Counted from the first letter of the stretch, positions 17,218 through 26,291 are shown. The stretch: 64,000 nt of DNA from Paraburkholderia sabiae (GCF_030412785.1 NZ_CP125296.1:310001-374000), one strand, 5' to 3'. Numbers and translations: made by a program. Notes: generated by a model from the sequence alone, not told the origin.

Positions 17218-18345
17218 TCACATCGATGATTCGTTGCTCTTCCAGTCGTGCAGCGATGCGTTCTCCGCGATGCCGTCTCCGTGGAAAACGGTCTGTGCGA
17301 TCTTCAGGTAGCGCTCGGCCGTGTCGCGCAACGTATAGCCATCGAGCACGCGACGCGCGCGTGGCGCGTTTAACGCATCGAGCAGGGCGCGCGCATACAT
17401 GGCGGGGTTCTTCGTATCGACGAGCGATACGCCCGGGAAGTCGCGCGCGAATTCGAATGCGGCAATCCGGCTCGCAACCACGGGAATACCCGACGCCAAT
17501 GCTTCGAGAAAGCCGATGCTGTGCGCTTCCATATGAGAAGGCATCGCAAATACGCGCGACGTCTGCAGAATGGCGGCGACATTCGATGAGGGGCCGCACA
17601 ACGTGACCCGCTCGGCCAGATTCAAACGGTGCACGAGATTCATGGCCATATCGTGATAGGCCCGATCTTCGATCACGCCATACACGACGAGTCGCGCATC
17701 GGGCTCGTGTTGCAAGACGATCTCAAACGCCTGAATGGTTTCGAGCTGGCCTTTGTCGACGACATAGCGGCCCAGCTGCACGATTTGCGGCGCAGCAATA
17801 GAAGTGTCGAGTTCCGGCGCGGGTACTGCAGGCTCGAATCGCGGTAGATCCACGCCATTGGGAATCACTGTCACGTACGGATGCGGGCCGACTTCGCGAA
17901 GATAGTCACGCGTGTTTTGCGGCGATACGCCGACCACTGCCTTCGCGCGATGCGACAGCATGCGCTCGGCCCATTTCAGCTTGGGATTGGCGAAATCGTT
18001 GGAGCCCGAATGCATCACGTAGACGACAGGCGCGACACTCGGCAGAAGGCGTATGTAGAGCGCTGCGAGCGTGGCGTGCGCGATGATGATGTCGGGTCGG
18101 AACCGCCGTACGCAGCGCCACAGATGCCTGAGGCGTCCCACTCTGCCTAGCGGCGAGTCGGGAAAATCGCATAGAACGCCCGCAGCGGCGAGTTCGCCGC
18201 GGCTATGATCGAAGTCCGCCAGCTGCGGTTGCATCGACGTGATGCAGACTTCGTGGCCACCCTCCCTGTGCTGGATAGCGAGACCCTTCGCCAGAATCTC
18301 GGCACCCGACAACCGTGGCGCGTAGACAACCTGTAGTATCCGCAC
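17218..18345 (-). CDS. glycosyltransferase family 4
   Basis: A 375-residue GT-B fold glycosyltransferase of the GT4 type. The N-terminus MRILQVVYAPRLSGAEI has the glycine-rich acceptor-side loop, VIPNGVDLPRF marks the middle hinge, and the C-terminal half carries the EX7E motif (EAHSIGFLE) that binds the nucleotide-sugar donor. The start is GTG at 18345; no ATG fits as well. It probably adds a hexose to a lipid-linked or extracellular glycan, but donor and acceptor cannot be read. It lies in a lower-GC island with a second GT4 and a secreted PIG-L deacetylase. Confidence 0.88.
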   Translation of the reverse strand: MRILQVVYAPRLSGAEILAKGLAIQHREGGHEVCITSMQPQLADFDHSRGELAAAGVLCDFPDSPLGRVGRLRHLWRCVRRFRPDIIIAHATLAALYIRLLPSVAPVVYVMHSGSNDFANPKLKWAERMLSHRAKAVVGVSPQNTRDYLREVGPHPYVTVIPNGVDLPRFEPAVPAPELDTSIAAPQIVQLGRYVVDKGQLETIQAFEIVLQHEPDARLVVYGVIEDRAYHDMAMNLVHRLNLAERVTLCGPSSNVAAILQTSRVFAMPSHMEAHSIGFLEALASGIPVVASRIAAFEFARDFPGVSLVDTKNPAMYARALLDALNAPRARRVLDGYTLRDTAERYLKIAQTVFHGDGIAENASLHDWKSNESSM

Positions 18346-18608
18346 GTATCACCATTCCAAATTGGCTTGTACTTGTAGAGTCGGCTCGCCGAACCGTGGA
18401 CCTCTTCTTATCTTGTAGCGTACGGTTTCATGGTTCGATCGTCTTCTTGCGATCGCCCTATGTGGATATACCATAGCCAATCGCCCCAATGCGATTCGGT
18501 CAAGCACTAGTCGTTACTGGACACGTATCTCCTTCGTCAGAGCTTTCCTTTTTATCTCCAGATCAAATAGATGTACTCAATTCTCATTTGAATAGAATTG
18601 CGGTCAAT
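18346..18608. other. AT-richer spacer between glycan genes
   Basis: No supported gene in 263 bases. The composition is clearly lower in GC than the genes of the rest of the window. It should hold the promoter of the minus-strand glycosyltransferase and the end of the PIG-L gene transcript; no convincing consensus or terminator was found. Confidence 0.5.
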
Positions 18609-20987
18609 CTATTGAGCGAGACGTTCACGCCAGAGCGATTCCGAGTAAACGTATGGCAGCTGAAAAACTTCCGCCCGTGTGTTCGGTACTTCATTTCTGT
18701 CAAATACATAACGCGCGAGCGCGGAATTACCGGCGGAGAAGAAAGTGTTGGTCAATGTTACGTCGGTACGTTCGTAGAAGAAGAGGGCCGAGCTGTTTGC
18801 ATCGCGAAGCACGGATGGCGCGGCGTCTTGCCAGCGGAGATCGCGAAGGTACGCGAGAGAAACAGGCGCAGAGTCGGGACGAGCGAGATTCCATTTCCAC
18901 ACGTCCACGCCCCCCGGTTCCGCGAAATGCGGCGCCGTCACGACAACCGACATGTCCGTGCTGGCGTCGCTCGTGAAGCGCGTCATGTCACGGTTGAATA
19001 GCGACGGAAGAACAGACGTTGCGCCGGTATTCCAGCGGCCATTGTCGAAAGCGAATGGGGTCACTGCTATACGGCGATTGTCGTCGGTCGATTGAATAGC
19101 AATAAACGGTGCGAATCTTTTGCGTTCGCTTCTCAAGGAGAGGATCTGGACGACCGATTTGAAGCGAGTGGTATCGAGCACCTTTGTCTGCTCGATATGC
19201 CCTGCTCGATCGGCACCTACTGTCCACAACTCGACGGCATTGTCTGATCTTTGTACTGCAATCAGTACTTTCTCGTTCGGGGATTCCCTGGTCGAAAAGG
19301 CAATGTACTGCTGGGTATGTTCTCCAGGGATTCTCTCGTCGCTCTGAAACCACAGCCTGGGCGTGAGAAAGCGGTTACCCGCGCTCTTGAGGAACCAGAA
19401 CGCTGAGCCGCCCTTTCTCGGCGTGATGACCATCAGATCCGCGCGGCCGTCGCCATCGAAGTCGCCGATCAGAAAGCGCGCACTGTCGAAGCACAAGGTG
19501 TCGGCGTTGCACGTCGGCTGTGTCGCGCGGCTGTCGAAGCGCACGACATTCGCGTACCAGTTCTCGGGTTCTTCAGGGTGGCTCAATAACGAAGTCTGAA
19601 CATGGACGTCGAAGCCGGGGCCGTCGGAACGTCGCTGCACATAGACGGCCGAGGGCGTGCCCTGTCCCGTCACATCGCCGTACATCGCACCCGCGAGACG
19701 AAGGTCGGTGGCCCACGTCGGGCGCGCTGCGGACCATCGGTAGCGCGTCGTCAATGAAGCACATCCTCGAATACGAAGCCGGTTGTTTTCTTCTCCAAGG
19801 CACCGCCGAGACGGTGTAAAGATCAGACCAAAATCCCAGGGCGTCCAGCGTTGCGACGCATTCCATTCTTCACATGGTTCTTCTGCGAGTGTGCCGTCGT
19901 GTTCGCCCACGCAAAGCCCTGTCGCAGCCGAGACGAGGGCCGCGTTGTGCTCGTTGCCCGGATAGGTAGCACGAGGTTGCCATTTCCATTGCTGACCGAT
20001 CGAATCGTCGCAACCCGCTAGTGCTGGCTCGCGTCCGGGCCCGCGCGATGTCAGGCATTGATTGGACCCGGTATTGAATAGAACAGAAGGCAGTGCGACG
20101 AAATCCTGCGACTTGTGAAGCGTCATATCGTTGCGTGCGTAGTTGCGCAATACCCAGTTTCCGTCCCACTGGTACTCGCCGAATACATGGGCGAAGTCGT
20201 TACCATCGACAGAGAAATAGGTCGCCGCGACGTCGCGCTTGCGTTGCGCTTCGTCGCCGAAAAGCGTCGCGGGCCAGTTGCCCGTCGGATATGTGACGTA
20301 GTAACTGATGGGAATGGACCGGTCCAGCGTCTGCGCGACGTGACGTGTGATGCGGGCGGTGTAGATGTGGTCGGGGTGTTCGATGAATGGAACCGTGTCC
20401 GGATTGAGTGTCGCAATGCGCGTAGCGTTTTGCAGAATCATTCTCACTACTGCGGAGAGCGAGTCGCGCGTGTAGCGCGCTGCGGGAAGTTCTCCATTCC
20501 CCATCGGATAAGTGGTGAGTGTCGCGCCCTGGTCCCATAGCAATGCGAGCGGCACACGGCCGCCGCGCACGGCGCCGCCTGGCAGTCGAAGTTCGAGTAA
20601 GCGCACTCGGGGTTGTTCTTTTAATGTGAGCTGAAAAACCGGCTTTCCCGCGATTCGTATCGTCGACGCGTCCCACACATTCGCGACACCGGCGGCGCGT
20701 GCATAGGCGAGGCGCGAGCCTTCTTCGCGCTTCTGCACGTACGCGAAGTTCGCGCCGTTGGCGCCGCCGATCAGATGAACCGTCGTCACGCACCATCCGG
20801 CGCGCAGCCGTTCGCTGATAGCCGGCTCGACGAAAAGAAGATCGTCGTCGAGATGCGCGACGACAGTGACCAGCGTACCGGCGCTGCAGTCGGCAGTCGA
20901 CGCGCGCGCAGTCGCGCTGAAAAAAAAGCAGAAGCAGAAAAGAAAAAGGACGTGACGCGACAGCGAGAAAAGTGGCGACGGATTCAT
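18609..20987 (-). CDS. secreted PIG-L deacetylase with ricin-type lectin and FG-GAP-like regions
   Basis: A 792-residue exported multidomain protein. A signal peptide occupies about residues 1-30 (very hydrophobic, several Cys and Phe, ending ATARAS). The LmbE/PIG-L zinc deacetylase domain follows: AHLDDD at 44-49 and EHPDHIY near 220 are the metal ligands. The middle (about 310-440) has QxW-type repeats (QQWKWQ, QRWTPW) and paired cysteines typical of a ricin beta-trefoil. The last third has an FG-GAP-like calcium loop, GDFDGDGRADLMV. It probably removes N-acetyl groups from an exported glycan bound by the lectin part. The start is chosen for the signal peptide; in-frame upstream ATGs exist. 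Confidence 0.85.
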   Translation of the reverse strand: MNPSPLFSLSRHVLFLFCFCFFFSATARASTADCSAGTLVTVVAHLDDDLLFVEPAISERLRAGWCVTTVHLIGGANGANFAYVQKREEGSRLAYARAAGVANVWDASTIRIAGKPVFQLTLKEQPRVRLLELRLPGGAVRGGRVPLALLWDQGATLTTYPMGNGELPAARYTRDSLSAVVRMILQNATRIATLNPDTVPFIEHPDHIYTARITRHVAQTLDRSIPISYYVTYPTGNWPATLFGDEAQRKRDVAATYFSVDGNDFAHVFGEYQWDGNWVLRNYARNDMTLHKSQDFVALPSVLFNTGSNQCLTSRGPGREPALAGCDDSIGQQWKWQPRATYPGNEHNAALVSAATGLCVGEHDGTLAEEPCEEWNASQRWTPWDFGLIFTPSRRCLGEENNRLRIRGCASLTTRYRWSAARPTWATDLRLAGAMYGDVTGQGTPSAVYVQRRSDGPGFDVHVQTSLLSHPEEPENWYANVVRFDSRATQPTCNADTLCFDSARFLIGDFDGDGRADLMVITPRKGGSAFWFLKSAGNRFLTPRLWFQSDERIPGEHTQQYIAFSTRESPNEKVLIAVQRSDNAVELWTVGADRAGHIEQTKVLDTTRFKSVVQILSLRSERKRFAPFIAIQSTDDNRRIAVTPFAFDNGRWNTGATSVLPSLFNRDMTRFTSDASTDMSVVVTAPHFAEPGGVDVWKWNLARPDSAPVSLAYLRDLRWQDAAPSVLRDANSSALFFYERTDVTLTNTFFSAGNSALARYVFDRNEVPNTRAEVFQLPYVYSESLWRERLAQ

Positions 20988-21445
20988 ATGATTGCGATCG
21001 TCCCTGTTCTTCTTGGTATTGTTCCCGAGAGCCGTCATAGACAGGATCAAGTAGCCTCGGCTTGTTTGCACGCAGCGTCGAAAGGCTTGACCTGCTTACG
21101 TTTTGAAAGTTAAGCGGCCTTTTATGCGGATGCGAAATTAATGCAAATTCCTCGCAATAGGAGCACAAGGGACCAGTCTATCTTTGTGAGTCGTTTTTTA
21201 ATAGAGAGTAGTGTCCGCACATAAAAGGAGGATCGTATTGTCATGAACAGCCATTAATAGACAAATTGCTGTCACGATTGGCAATACATACAAACGTAAC
21301 GAGCCACACGTAATAGAGTAAGTGGCGGCTGGTGAGGTGTTCGCCAGTAGTCTGAACAATCAGGAACATCGTCGAATTCAGCAGTGGCATCCCGACGGGT
21401 TAACGTATCGAGCGTTTCTGCCAATAGCAGTGATTTGAGGACGTC
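20988..21445. other. low-GC divergent promoter region of the glycan island
   Basis: 458 bases without a credible gene, between the divergent PIG-L and GT4 genes. It is among the most AT-rich stretches in the window and should hold both promoters. A strong ribosome-binding site with only a four-codon frame sits at 21223-21257 (listed separately). A short frame read on the minus strand across 21272-21487 overlaps the GT4 start and is not supported. Confidence 0.6.
21223..21257 (+). other. strong Shine-Dalgarno followed by a four-codon open frame
   Basis: AAAAGGAGGA is nearly perfectly complementary to the 16S rRNA tail. Ten bases later comes ATG-AAC-AGC-CAT-TAA (21243-21257). There is no longer frame to use the site, so it is either a tiny leader peptide before the GT4 gene (190 bases downstream), the relic of a decayed gene, or chance. 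Confidence 0.4.
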
Positions 21446-22636
21446 ATGCGGATGCTGTTCGTTATCGGTCACCTGGGTGACTACCATGTGCCACGCTATG
21501 AAGCGCTGATGCGACTTGCGGCCAGGCGTGGCGATGAAGTCTGTCTCGTCGAAGTATTCGGCCGATCAGGTTTCTATTCGTTTCCGCAAACGCGGCGCGC
21601 GTCGTTTTTCGAGCAGCGTCACGAGCGGGTCACTACCCTGGAGAAAGATGTCAGCGATGCAGGCGGCCGCTGGCTGAGCGTGTTTGCGCAACTCACCGCG
21701 ATCATCCGGCGAGTCGAGCCCGATGTGGTCGTCACGTTGGGCTACGACACGCCGTATTCGTTGTGGCTCTGTTTCGTCCGAAGGTTCACGCGTCCCTTCG
21801 CGCTGATCTACATGTCGGACTCCAAGGCCGACGACGGATCGCGCAGCAACATCAAGGAATGGTTGAAGCGGCGGTTGGTGCGCCGGTTCGATGCCGCGCT
21901 CGTGGCAGGCGAAAGGCATCGCGACTATGCGGAGTTTCTGGGCATTCCGCGCTGGCGTTCGCGTGTGGGTTTCGATGTGATCGACGTCGACCAGTTTTCG
22001 CGTCGCGCGCAGGCCGCTTCCTCGACTGCGGACGAAGTGCGCGGACTGCGCGGCTTGCCGCGCCGTTACGTGCTGTGTGTGAGCCGCTTCGTTGCGCGCA
22101 AGAACGTGGACGTGGTGATCAATGCATTCGCCAGTTCCCGTCTCGCAGATCAGGCCATCGAACTGGTTCTGATCGGGCAAGGAAGTGACGAGCCTGCGCT
22201 GAGAAACCTCGTGTCGCAGCGCGAACTGGACGGCAGTGTGCGCTTTCTCGATGCGATGCCGAACGCCGACATGCCCGCGATCTACGGGCTCGCCGATTTC
22301 GTCGTGCTGGCAAGCGAGTTCGATCAGTGGGGCTTGTGCATCAACGAGGCGTTCGCTGCATCGCGCACGGCGATCGTCACACATACATGCGGCGTGGCGC
22401 GCGAACTCGTGTTGAACGGCGTCAACGGCTACGTGATCGAACCCGGCGACGCTGACATGCTCGCGGCGCGCATGCGGACGCTCGCACTGGACGATGCGCT
22501 GCGCGAACGGTTATCGGCGCGTGCACGGCTCACAGTCGAACAATGGAAGCCTTCCGTATTCGCGAGCAATCTGATGGAACTTGCCGACTGCGTGCTCGAT
22601 CCGGGCGAGGTCGTGTCGCGGGCGGAGCATGAATAA
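21446..22636 (+). CDS. glycosyltransferase family 4 (second of the island)
   Basis: A 396-residue GT-B fold protein. The N-terminal half has HLGDYHVPRYEALMRLA, the C-terminal half VLCVSRFVARKNVDVVINAF and SEFDQWGLCINEAFAA, the latter being the nucleotide-binding acidic motif of GT4 enzymes. TTGAGGACGTC precedes the ATG. It is divergent from the PIG-L gene and followed by a small helical protein gene, mirroring the arrangement around the other GT4 at 17218. It probably acts at the cytoplasmic face of the inner membrane on a glycolipid or exopolysaccharide; the substrate is unknown. Confidence 0.88.
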   Translation: MRMLFVIGHLGDYHVPRYEALMRLAARRGDEVCLVEVFGRSGFYSFPQTRRASFFEQRHERVTTLEKDVSDAGGRWLSVFAQLTAIIRRVEPDVVVTLGYDTPYSLWLCFVRRFTRPFALIYMSDSKADDGSRSNIKEWLKRRLVRRFDAALVAGERHRDYAEFLGIPRWRSRVGFDVIDVDQFSRRAQAASSTADEVRGLRGLPRRYVLCVSRFVARKNVDVVINAFASSRLADQAIELVLIGQGSDEPALRNLVSQRELDGSVRFLDAMPNADMPAIYGLADFVVLASEFDQWGLCINEAFAASRTAIVTHTCGVARELVLNGVNGYVIEPGDADMLAARMRTLALDDALRERLSARARLTVEQWKPSVFASNLMELADCVLDPGEVVSRAEHE

Positions 22637-22684
22637 ACGCACGGGGTCATGTCATCCACGTGCGATCTGTGCAGGGAGAGAATC

Positions 22685-22870
22685 ATGAATGAGCCAGATG
22701 GCTTTCAGGCGCGCAGTTCGTTTCACCTCAGCATGATGGCCGACGAGCAGGATGAAGCGCTCGCCGATGTGATGACGTTGGCGCAGCAGCATGACGCGCT
22801 CGAACTGGGCGACGCACTCGACGCGCTCGCGGAGATCCATCAACTCGTCAAGAGCTATCTCGACGTTTGA
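22685..22870 (+). CDS. small acidic helical protein, unknown function
   Basis: A 61-residue acidic protein rich in Ala, Leu, Asp and Gln that should be almost wholly helical; I do not recognise a family. The start at 22685 follows GGGAGAGAATC, a good ribosome-binding site, 48 bases after the GT4 stop. Its 3' end overlaps the 3' end of the convergent LysR gene by 16 bases. It resembles the small protein at 16957 (QHDA and AL-x-EI in common), which also trails a GT4 gene. Confidence 0.65.
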   Translation: MNEPDGFQARSSFHLSMMADEQDEALADVMTLAQQHDALELGDALDALAEIHQLVKSYLDV

Positions 22871-23778
22871 TTCGAAAACATCGCACGGATCGCATCGCGC
22901 AGCCAGGCAATGCCGGGATCGGCGGAAAACTGGGTGTGCGTGTGCACCTGGATTTCGATGGGCGGCAATGAAAACGGCAATGGCAGGATTCGAAACGCCT
23001 TGTTCCGGTTGAAGCGCAGCGCGATGCTTTTCGGAAAGATCACGGCGAGATCGGTGTTCTGAACGATCTCGGGCGCAACGACGAAATGCGGCAGCCGCAG
23101 CACGATATCGCGGCGCAGATTCAATTCCTCCAGCCATTGCTCGACCATCCGGTGGCCGGTCGCATTCGTACTGGCATATACGTAGCGCAATGCGGCGAGA
23201 TCGTCTTTGGTCGGATGCCGCTTGCGCAACGGATGGCCGGCGCGGACCACGCACACATGTTCGTCGACGAACAGCGTCCGGCTCACGCAAGCCGGATCGA
23301 GTCCCGGCACGTAGCCGAGCGCCAGATCGATCTCACCGCTTCGCATCGCCGCGCTCACGGTCTCCACGGAAAAATTGACGACCTCGATGCGTATGCCGGG
23401 CGCCGTCCCGTCGATCATCGCCAGCAGCGGCGGCAGAAAATAAAACTCCGACATGTCCGACATCGACACGCGAAACACGCGATGCGCCGTCGCAGGATCG
23501 AACTTCGCCAGCTGCTGAACCGCGACGTTGATGATCCCGAAGGCCTGCGTGAGCGGTGCGTGCAAGCGGAGCGCGGCATCGGTGGGGACCATGCCCGACG
23601 GCGTGCGGACAAAGAGCGGATCGTCGAATAGCGTGCGCAGGCGGCGCAGCGCGTGACTGACTGCGGGCTGCGTGAGTCCGAGGCGTTCGCCCGCTGCCGT
23701 CAGGCTGCGCAGATCGGAAATGGCCAGAAACACGCGCAGAAGATTCAGGTCCGTGATGCCGGGGGGCGTCTTTGTCAT
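22855..23778 (-). CDS. LysR-family transcriptional regulator
   Basis: A 307-residue LysR regulator: winged helix-turn-helix at about residues 10-70 (LGLTQPAVSHALRRL is the recognition part) and an effector domain after about 95 with FRVSMSDMSEFYFLPPL, typical of the NodD/NahR-like branch that senses aromatic compounds. It is the last gene of a minus-strand run after the EthD-like, flavin reductase, oxygenase and carrier genes, 31 bases after the EthD-like gene. It probably controls that aromatic monooxygenase operon. The stop region overlaps the convergent 61-residue gene. Confidence 0.88.
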   Translation of the reverse strand: MTKTPPGITDLNLLRVFLAISDLRSLTAAGERLGLTQPAVSHALRRLRTLFDDPLFVRTPSGMVPTDAALRLHAPLTQAFGIINVAVQQLAKFDPATAHRVFRVSMSDMSEFYFLPPLLAMIDGTAPGIRIEVVNFSVETVSAAMRSGEIDLALGYVPGLDPACVSRTLFVDEHVCVVRAGHPLRKRHPTKDDLAALRYVYASTNATGHRMVEQWLEELNLRRDIVLRLPHFVVAPEIVQNTDLAVIFPKSIALRFNRNKAFRILPLPFSLPPIEIQVHTHTQFSADPGIAWLRDAIRAMFSNQTSR

Positions 23779-23809
23779 GTCGTTCGAATCTCGGCCGTGT
23801 CCGGTGCTT

Positions 23810-24505
23810 TCACTTGCGCGTCAGATTACCGTAAATGCTGCGCATCGGGTAATGCGGAGTCGCGCCGCTATACGGTGGAAACGAATCGAAGTCCGCTTTC
23901 ATGCGCGTGCGAATGGGCGACGCGAGCGCGGCATCGAGTGCAGCGATATCGTCGAACACGACCTTGTTGCGCTGCATGGCCGTCGCGCGTGCATGATGCA
24001 AACCCGAGCGATAGTCGATGCGCGTGTAGATCTCCAGCTCGCGAATGCCGGGCAGTTGCGTCATCAACGGCGGATGATGCGTCAGGTAATGCGTGAGCCA
24101 CGCATTGAAGTTGTCCGCTTCGCCCTCGTAGCTGACGAGGTAGGTGCACCGTTCATCGCGCGGTTCGCAAGCGTGCGGATGCGGCGTCGAGAAATTGCGC
24201 ACGGCCATCGCCTGCTGATACAGCGTGCCATTCGATGCACGCTCGGCGATGTCGTCCGCGACCGTTGCTATTGCATTGCCCGGTTGCAGCGACGCTTCCA
24301 TCAGTTCGAGATCGTCGAAATACCATTGCGTAACGCAAAAGGGCGCGTTCGGGACGGACGGAACGTGCGTGACGAAGCGCTTCAATCCCGCCGCGTCTCG
24401 CGCGATGGACTGCAAGCGGGCAACGTCCGAATGATCGAACGCATGGTGCGCGGGAGCGCTTTCGCCGATCAGAAAGAAGCAGACCTCCACACTCACCTCG
24501 TGCAT
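23810..24505 (-). CDS. EthD-like dimeric alpha-beta barrel protein
   Basis: A 231-residue protein with two weakly similar halves of ferredoxin-like fold; the second half (YLVSYEGEADNFNAWLTHYLTHHPPLM) looks like an EthD domain. Such proteins accompany oxygenases or act on polyketide- and phenol-type products, mostly with unknown chemistry. The start ATG at 24505 lies inside the end of the flavin reductase gene (13-base overlap), which suggests translational coupling. No signal peptide. Its role is probably in processing the hydroxylated product or stabilising the oxygenase; this is inference. Confidence 0.7.
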   Translation of the reverse strand: MHEVSVEVCFFLIGESAPAHHAFDHSDVARLQSIARDAAGLKRFVTHVPSVPNAPFCVTQWYFDDLELMEASLQPGNAIATVADDIAERASNGTLYQQAMAVRNFSTPHPHACEPRDERCTYLVSYEGEADNFNAWLTHYLTHHPPLMTQLPGIRELEIYTRIDYRSGLHHARATAMQRNKVVFDDIAALDAALASPIRTRMKADFDSFPPYSGATPHYPMRSIYGNLTRK

Positions 24506-25017
24506 TGAGTGGCAACCGACGCGGGCCGCGCGAGTCGATGAAACTGCCGCGCGAAATAGATCAGCCCGTCGCCGTCGTTGCGAACGGTGATGTCGTCGAT
24601 CTGCACGAACATGACCGAGTGCGATCCCACGCTCTTCAATTCGACGATCGTTCCTTCGAGGTTCGCAATCGCGTGCGAAAGCACGGGCACGTCCGATCGT
24701 CCCGGCTTCCACGCGTGACGTGCGAAGCGATCGTCCATCGCGCACGACGTCATGCCCGCGAAATCGCGCGCGAGTTCCTGATACTCGCCCGCCAGCACAT
24801 TGATGCACACATTGCGATTCGCACGCAGCACGTCGTGCACATAGCTGGTCTGATTGATACAGACGAGCATCGTTGGCGGCGAGTCCGTCACCGAGCAGAC
24901 GGCGCTCGCGGTGAGGCCGCAGCGTCCGCTCGGGCCGTCGGTGGTGATGACATTGACGGCGGCGGGGAGGCACGCCATCGCGTCGCGAAAGCGGCGCTTC
25001 ATTGCTTCGTTCGACAT
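24493..25017 (-). CDS. flavin reductase component (HpaC/DIM6-NTAB type)
   Basis: A 174-residue flavin reductase-like protein that supplies reduced FMN or FAD to a partner oxygenase. Family marks are FRDAMACLPAAVNVITTDG at the N-terminus, LTASAVCSVTDSPPTMLVCIN (the flavin-binding STT region) and NVCINVL. The start ATG at 25017 is supported by GAGGAAC 5 bases upstream; an earlier ATG at 25053 would overlap the preceding gene. The gene lies just downstream of an HpaB/acyl-CoA-dehydrogenase-fold oxygenase, so the pair forms a two-component flavin monooxygenase. Confidence 0.88.
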   Translation of the reverse strand: MSNEAMKRRFRDAMACLPAAVNVITTDGPSGRCGLTASAVCSVTDSPPTMLVCINQTSYVHDVLRANRNVCINVLAGEYQELARDFAGMTSCAMDDRFARHAWKPGRSDVPVLSHAIANLEGTIVELKSVGSHSVMFVQIDDITVRNDGDGLIYFARQFHRLARPASVATQCTR

Positions 25018-25049
25018 CGCATGTTCCTCACGTTCGATAGCGCACGGCA

Positions 25050-26261
25050 TCACGGGTACGGCGTAACAGGTGGAATGCCGACGAACAGCGCGCCCGACGC
25101 ATCGAAAGTGCCTTCGCCGAGAAACGCGTGCTGTGTCACGACGATCGAATCACGCACCAGACGTTGCAGACGGCTCTCCTTATAGATCGCTCCGATGCCT
25201 GCCATCTGATAAGCCTGCATCACGACTTCGGCGCAGACATGAGCCGCATGCGTCGCGCTCAATCGCATCAGGTTGGCCTGGCTCGGCGTGACGGGATCGC
25301 CTGCGATGATCGTGTCCCACGCGGCCTGCGCCGACTCGTAGAAGAACGCGCGGGCGCTGCGCCATTGCGCTTCGGCTTTCGCAAGCCCAGAGCGGTAGTA
25401 GCCGCGATCGGCGAGGCGCGGTGCGCCCGTCGTGGTCTTCGTCGCGCCCGACATGTCCGTCACGAGATCGAGCGCGGCGCGCGCGAGGCCGACGTTCACG
25501 GCGGCATGCACCTGAGCCTGATAGGCGACGGCGGGATAGCGGTACAGCGGTTCGTCGATCAATGCTTGGCCGCCGCGCACGAAGGTCCATTGCGCATCGA
25601 CGAACTTGTCGCGCAGACGCAGATCGTGACTGCCCGTGCCTTGCATGCCGACCACGTTCCAGTTGTCGACGATCTCGACTTCGCTGGCGGGAAATACCGC
25701 TGTGAAGGGCTTGCCTGCGCCCGCATCGCCCGAACTCGCGGGCGTGCCGCCGATGCCGACGCCGATCCAGTCCGCGCCCTTGCAGCCACTCGCAAAGCGC
25801 CACTGGCCGCTTACCTTGTAGCCGCCCGGCACGTTGATCGCGGGTTGAAGCGGATAGAGTCCGCCTGCGAATACCTGGTCCGGGCCTTTCGCGTAGATCT
25901 GCTGTTGCGTTTCGACGGGCAGCGATGCGAGGTACGTATTCGCGGAGCCGAACGCGGCGACCCATGCCGTCGATCCATCCGCGATCGCGATGCGTTCGAG
26001 TATCGCGAGAAATTGCGGCGGCGGCAGTGCGTCGCCACCGAAACGGCGCGGCGTGCTCGCGCGATAGATGCCCGCGCGTTTCATCTTCGCGACCATGTCG
26101 CGCGACACGTGCGAGAGCCGATCGAATTCGTCGCGGCGCCGTTCGATCTCTTCGATCAGCACGTCGAGCGAAATGGGACCGGCATACTCCGGGTACGGTT
26201 CGCTCGCGTTGACGATGCGGGGCTCGTGAGCGTACGTCGAAATGCTGTGAAGGCTTTGCAT
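25050..26261 (-). CDS. flavin-dependent monooxygenase, oxygenase component (acyl-CoA dehydrogenase fold)
   Basis: A 403-residue protein of the acyl-CoA dehydrogenase fold, group D flavin monooxygenases (HsaA, HpaH-C2 and relatives). The N-terminal helical part has MVAKMKRAGIYRASTPRRFGG, the middle beta domain VSGQWRFASGCKGADWIGVG, and the C-terminal helices QAYQMAGIGAIYKESRLQRL. The missing catalytic glutamate context and the linked flavin reductase gene argue against a true acyl-CoA dehydrogenase. It probably hydroxylates an aromatic acid or amine imported by the upstream MHS carrier. The substrate cannot be read from sequence. Confidence 0.82.
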   Translation of the reverse strand: MQSLHSISTYAHEPRIVNASEPYPEYAGPISLDVLIEEIERRRDEFDRLSHVSRDMVAKMKRAGIYRASTPRRFGGDALPPPQFLAILERIAIADGSTAWVAAFGSANTYLASLPVETQQQIYAKGPDQVFAGGLYPLQPAINVPGGYKVSGQWRFASGCKGADWIGVGIGGTPASSGDAGAGKPFTAVFPASEVEIVDNWNVVGMQGTGSHDLRLRDKFVDAQWTFVRGGQALIDEPLYRYPAVAYQAQVHAAVNVGLARAALDLVTDMSGATKTTTGAPRLADRGYYRSGLAKAEAQWRSARAFFYESAQAAWDTIIAGDPVTPSQANLMRLSATHAAHVCAEVVMQAYQMAGIGAIYKESRLQRLVRDSIVVTQHAFLGEGTFDASGALFVGIPPVTPYP

Positions 26262-26291
26262 GATGAATACGTGTTGGATTGAAATGGGCGA

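Noticed and set aside
17218..20987. GT4 plus PIG-L read as a bacillithiol-type (BshA-BshB) pathway
   Set aside because: The PIG-L protein has a signal peptide and lectin-like domains, there is no BshC, and there are two GT4 genes, so thiol biosynthesis is unlikely.
21272..21487. 71-residue minus-strand frame before the second GT4
   Set aside because: Its start lies inside the GT4 gene, there is no ribosome-binding site and no recognisable feature.
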